Translations under genes and position numbers: made by a program
In this document: one piece after another, positions 6,555 through 6,776 of the stretch
Layout of the letters: every line of letters starts with the position of its first letter
Numbering within the stretch: the first letter of the stretch is position 1
Assembly: GCA_025362155.1 (NCBI GenBank)
Contig: JANYHX010000104.1
Location: 1 to 6,776, forward strand
Origin: Gallionella sp.
GTDB lineage: Bacteria > Pseudomonadota > Gammaproteobacteria > Burkholderiales > Gallionellaceae
DNA: 6,776 bases
Reading direction: 5' to 3'
Notes under the pieces: model-generated
Seen by the model: only the letters and a program-made list of their open reading frames with translations
Told to the model about the DNA's origin: nothing
Databases searched by the model: none

Positions 6555-6578
6555 GCGCGCCGCGATGCGCACTAAAAT

Positions 6579-6654
6579 GGGTCGTTAGCTCAGTTGGTAG
6601 AGCAGTGGACTCTTAATCCATTGGTCGAAAGTTCAAGTCTTTCACGGCCCACCA
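6579..6654 (+). tRNA. tRNA-Lys, anticodon CTT
   Basis: The 76 bases fold into a full cloverleaf. The acceptor stem GGGTCGT pairs with ACGGCCC (one T-G wobble), with discriminator A and encoded CCA at 6652-6654. The D arm is AGCTCAGTTGGTAGAGC. The anticodon stem GTGGA/TCCAT closes the loop CTCTTAA with anticodon CTT at 6612-6614, reading AAG (lysine). The T stem GAAAG/CTTTC holds the loop TTCAAGT. It is close to the common bacterial tRNA-Lys(TTT) sequence but with C34. Confidence 0.97.
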
Positions 6655-6660
6655 CTCCTG

Positions 6661-6680
6661 GATAATCCCCCGTTTTTTCT
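6661..6680 (+). terminator. Possible transcription end of tRNA-Lys (T run)
   Basis: Six T residues (6673-6678) follow a CCCCCG stretch 18 bases after the tRNA. A matching stem is weak (GGA/TCC only), so this is a T run in the right place more than a proven intrinsic terminator. The remaining bases to 6776 are AT-rich, with small overlapping inverted repeats and no supportable gene. Confidence 0.3.
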
Positions 6681-6776
6681 TATGAATAGGTGGAATTTCA
6701 TCTATAAATAATAGCAGCGCATGATTACTAGTCGCTACCTTTACATGATAAAGTGGCTATCAGATGCGGTCATGTA

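Noticed and set aside
6721..6776. Open frame starting ATG at 6721 and running off the right edge
   Set aside because: Only 18 codons are visible, there is no clear ribosome binding site, and the peptide (MITSRYLYMIKWLSD) matches nothing I recognise.
6739..6776. Overlapping small inverted repeats (TACATGA/TCATGTA, TGATA/TATCA, CTTTA/TAAAG)
   Set aside because: Arms of 5-7 bp in AT-rich DNA are expected by chance. An attachment site next to the tRNA cannot be shown without the flanking sequence or a repeated tRNA end.

Overview
The window looks like a chromosomal stretch from a Gram-negative bacterium, most likely a gammaproteobacterium. The signs are several Sec-type signal peptides, a lipobox protein, strong AAGGAG-type ribosome binding sites, a tRNA-Lys with an encoded CCA end, and a tRNA promoter with consensus TTGACA/GATAAT boxes and a GC-rich discriminator. 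Base composition is balanced. The exact genus cannot be fixed from the sequence alone.

Layout. Positions 1-2774 are read leftwards. In transcription order they hold a secreted DUF4331-family protein (2774-1215), a 92-residue lipoprotein 29 bases behind it (1185-907), a control region with two inverted repeats, one of them terminator-like, and the 5' part of a secreted HSL-type alpha/beta-hydrolase (769-1, running off the left edge). Positions 2775-2994 form a divergent control region. Rightwards from it run a secreted TPR-type helical-repeat protein (2995-4173) and a HupE/UreJ-family membrane protein (4173-5294), joined by a TAATG stop/start overlap. A non-coding gap follows, then a response regulator with REC and PAS-like domains (5518-6444), and finally tRNA-Lys(CTT) (6579-6654). 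The last 122 bases hold nothing convincing. No gene-free stretch exceeds 300 bases.

How the genes may work together. DUF4331 plus lipoprotein on one side, and TPR plus HupE/UreJ-like protein on the other, share one divergent promoter region and all look like envelope proteins. I read them as one uncharacterised envelope module. The membrane protein carries a textbook EF-hand loop in its exported N-terminal part and conserved histidines in its membrane part, so a link to metal ions is the most economical guess. This is inference, not proof. The hydrolase may be read through from the DUF4331 transcript or from its own promoter.

The right end has a different history. The response regulator uses arginine codons (CGG, AGG) that the TPR gene hardly uses or lacks. 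It has no output domain after its PAS-like region. It also lies between two related copies of a tRNA-type promoter 1,081 bases apart, one driving it and the other driving tRNA-Lys. That suggests an acquired gene placed into a tRNA locus and driven by a stable-RNA-like promoter.
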